Positions 63,006 through 64,000 of a DNA stretch of 64,000 nucleotides are shown here, in pieces. Within the stretch, counting starts at the first letter, position 1; each line of letters begins with the position of its first letter. This DNA comes from Muribaculaceae bacterium (GTDB lineage Bacteria > Bacteroidota > Bacteroidia > Bacteroidales > Muribaculaceae), in NCBI GenBank assembly GCA_017651515.1, contig JAGCCU010000047.1, forward strand, positions 62,001 through 126,000, in the 5' to 3' direction. The notes under the pieces were generated by a model, which was not told where the DNA came from, searched no databases, and saw only the letters and a list, made by a program, of their open reading frames with translations. The translations under genes were made by a program, and so were the position numbers.

Positions 63006-64000
63006 TTATTCTGATTTCTCAAAGAGTTTGTTAAACTCATCAACGGTTACATCATGTTCGTCGAGCGAAACGTTTTCTTTAATTGCTGCAAATACCTTAT
63101 CCTCAAAAGCGCGGTTTTCGATATCGCTGCTGTAACGCTCATCTTCCATCAGCTTGCGTGCATAATTGTCAATGACGTCATCGGGAAGGTTGCTCATGCC
63201 ATACTGCGCAAACTGCTGGGCGGCCAGGAAACGAGCCAAGCGCATCTTATCGTCAGCATCAATCTTCACCTCAAGATTATGGGCAATTTTTTCCTTGATA
63301 AGCTGCCACTGAAGCTGTGATTTAGTATGTGGGTAATCCTCTTCAATTTTCTTTTCATCACCATTTTCATTTCGTGCAAGCAGATATCGCTTAAGGAACT
63401 CATCAGGCAATTCAAGATCGCCCACGACACCCTTAATGACTTTTTCTGCATCAATGGTAAAGCGGTAGTTGCTGTCGTTCTTCAGCTGGTTGGCAAGCAT
63501 CTGTTTCAGTTTGTCGAAATATTCGCCCTCGTCTTTTGCCTGATCATGTCCGAGGACATTGTCGAAGAACTCTTGATCTAAATCGGCGTCCTTATTGACT
63601 AGAATCTCCTCAATCTGCATTTGGAAATCGCTGTGAATTTCCGCATTTTCTTTGTCAACATTCAACATTGAAGACAACTCGGTGAGGTTACCATCGGCTC
63701 CTTTATATGGGTTGAATACGACATTGTCGTTGAGCTTAGCTCCAATAAACTTTGCCTTCTGTTCTTCATCTTTCAGATAACGGGGCATTATAACGGTTCG
63801 CTCAACCTTAATACCATCTTCTTTAATGCTTCCATCTTCGTTCAATTCGGCCATTGCGCCGCGCACGAGTGAGTCTTCAGCAACTACTTCTCCAGGAACC
63901 TGGCGTCCGAAGCGCTTACGATATTCAGCATTCTGATTGTCAATCATCTCTTGGCTAACCTGAATGTTGTAATAAGGCACCTTTATTTTTTTCGACAACT
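63006..64000 (-). CDS. tig: Trigger factor, partial (N-terminal part outside window)
   Basis: The frame is open to the window edge, so the N-terminal ribosome-binding domain is missing. The visible 331 residues hold the middle and C-terminal parts (KKIKVPYYNIQVSQEMIDNQ..., VLGHDQAKDEGEYFDKLKQM, FLKRYLLARNENG) and end in TVDEFNKLFEKSE. Trigger factor is the ribosome-bound chaperone and peptidyl-prolyl isomerase; in Bacteroidota the central isomerase domain is often reduced. It is upstream of clpP and clpX, the usual order in many bacteria. The window cannot show its start or promoter. Confidence 0.93.
   Translation of the reverse strand, partial: LSKKIKVPYYNIQVSQEMIDNQNAEYRKRFGRQVPGEVVAEDSLVRGAMAELNEDGSIKEDGIKVERTVIMPRYLKDEEQKAKFIGAKLNDNVVFNPYKGADGNLTELSSMLNVDKENAEIHSDFQMQIEEILVNKDADLDQEFFDNVLGHDQAKDEGEYFDKLKQMLANQLKNDSNYRFTIDAEKVIKGVVGDLELPDEFLKRYLLARNENGDEKKIEEDYPHTKSQLQWQLIKEKIAHNLEVKIDADDKMRLARFLAAQQFAQYGMSNLPDDVIDNYARKLMEDERYSSDIENRAFEDKVFAAIKENVSLDEHDVTVDEFNKLFEKSE

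Overview
This window is a piece of a Bacteroidota chromosome, most likely from the order Bacteroidales (a gut-type Muribaculaceae, Prevotellaceae or Bacteroidaceae relative; I cannot fix the family). The evidence is the fused lpxC-fabZ gene, the giant type IX secretion protein SprA next to ruvA, the S16 protein with a long tail, and repeated promoters of the Bacteroidota type (TTTG, about 19-20 bases, TAnnTTTG) with little use of Shine-Dalgarno sites. No insertion sequence, prophage or CRISPR array was seen.

Layout. 1-7.4 kb (minus strand): housekeeping and envelope genes. These are a cut TPR gene, kdsA, rsmE and a nucleoside-type MFS transporter in tight overlap, then a bifunctional-nuclease/UVR protein, mnmA, a DoxX protein and a DUF5106 thioredoxin-fold lipoprotein-like protein that has lost its CxxC. 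7.5-8.4 kb: a small island with two short plus-strand ORFs, a long internal palindrome and a 16-bp perfect inverted repeat at its ends. 8.4-24.6 kb (minus): a long peptidoglycan-salvage gene run. In transcription order it holds a golvesin-type amidase, a glycosyltransferase, a HIT-like DUF4922 protein, a SpoIID-type protein, a MurT/AmpG-type permease, a NamZ-type muramidase, a D-lactate-dehydrogenase-like FAD/Fe-S protein, a NagX-like acyltransferase, a MurK-like kinase, MurQ and an SGNH esterase, closed by a terminator at 8.4 kb. The order reads as one pathway: cut the wall, import MurNAc, phosphorylate it, split off D-lactate, oxidise the D-lactate.

24.7-37.8 kb (minus): a cluster of LytTR regulator, FHA-membrane protein, acidic repeat-poor protein, zinc-ribbon/FHA protein, PP2C phosphatase, transmembrane Ser/Thr kinase, Sel1-repeat protein and four secreted proteins (one TPR plus beta-barrel). 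It looks like a self-contained phospho-threonine signalling system tied to the cell envelope, with no type VI secretion genes beside it. This is the best candidate for an undescribed system.

38-64 kb: tRNA-Gln and rpsP (plus); a galactose operon (nucleotidyltransferase, galM, galK) and an AGCS symporter (minus); a small outer-membrane protein, yraN and the lipid A genes lpxD, lpxC-fabZ, lpxA (plus); then sprA, ruvA, an S8 protease with a dockerin-like end, recQ, clpX, clpP and a cut trigger factor gene (minus). Period-7 and period-8 spacer repeats fill several gaps between 5.7 and 10.3 kb.
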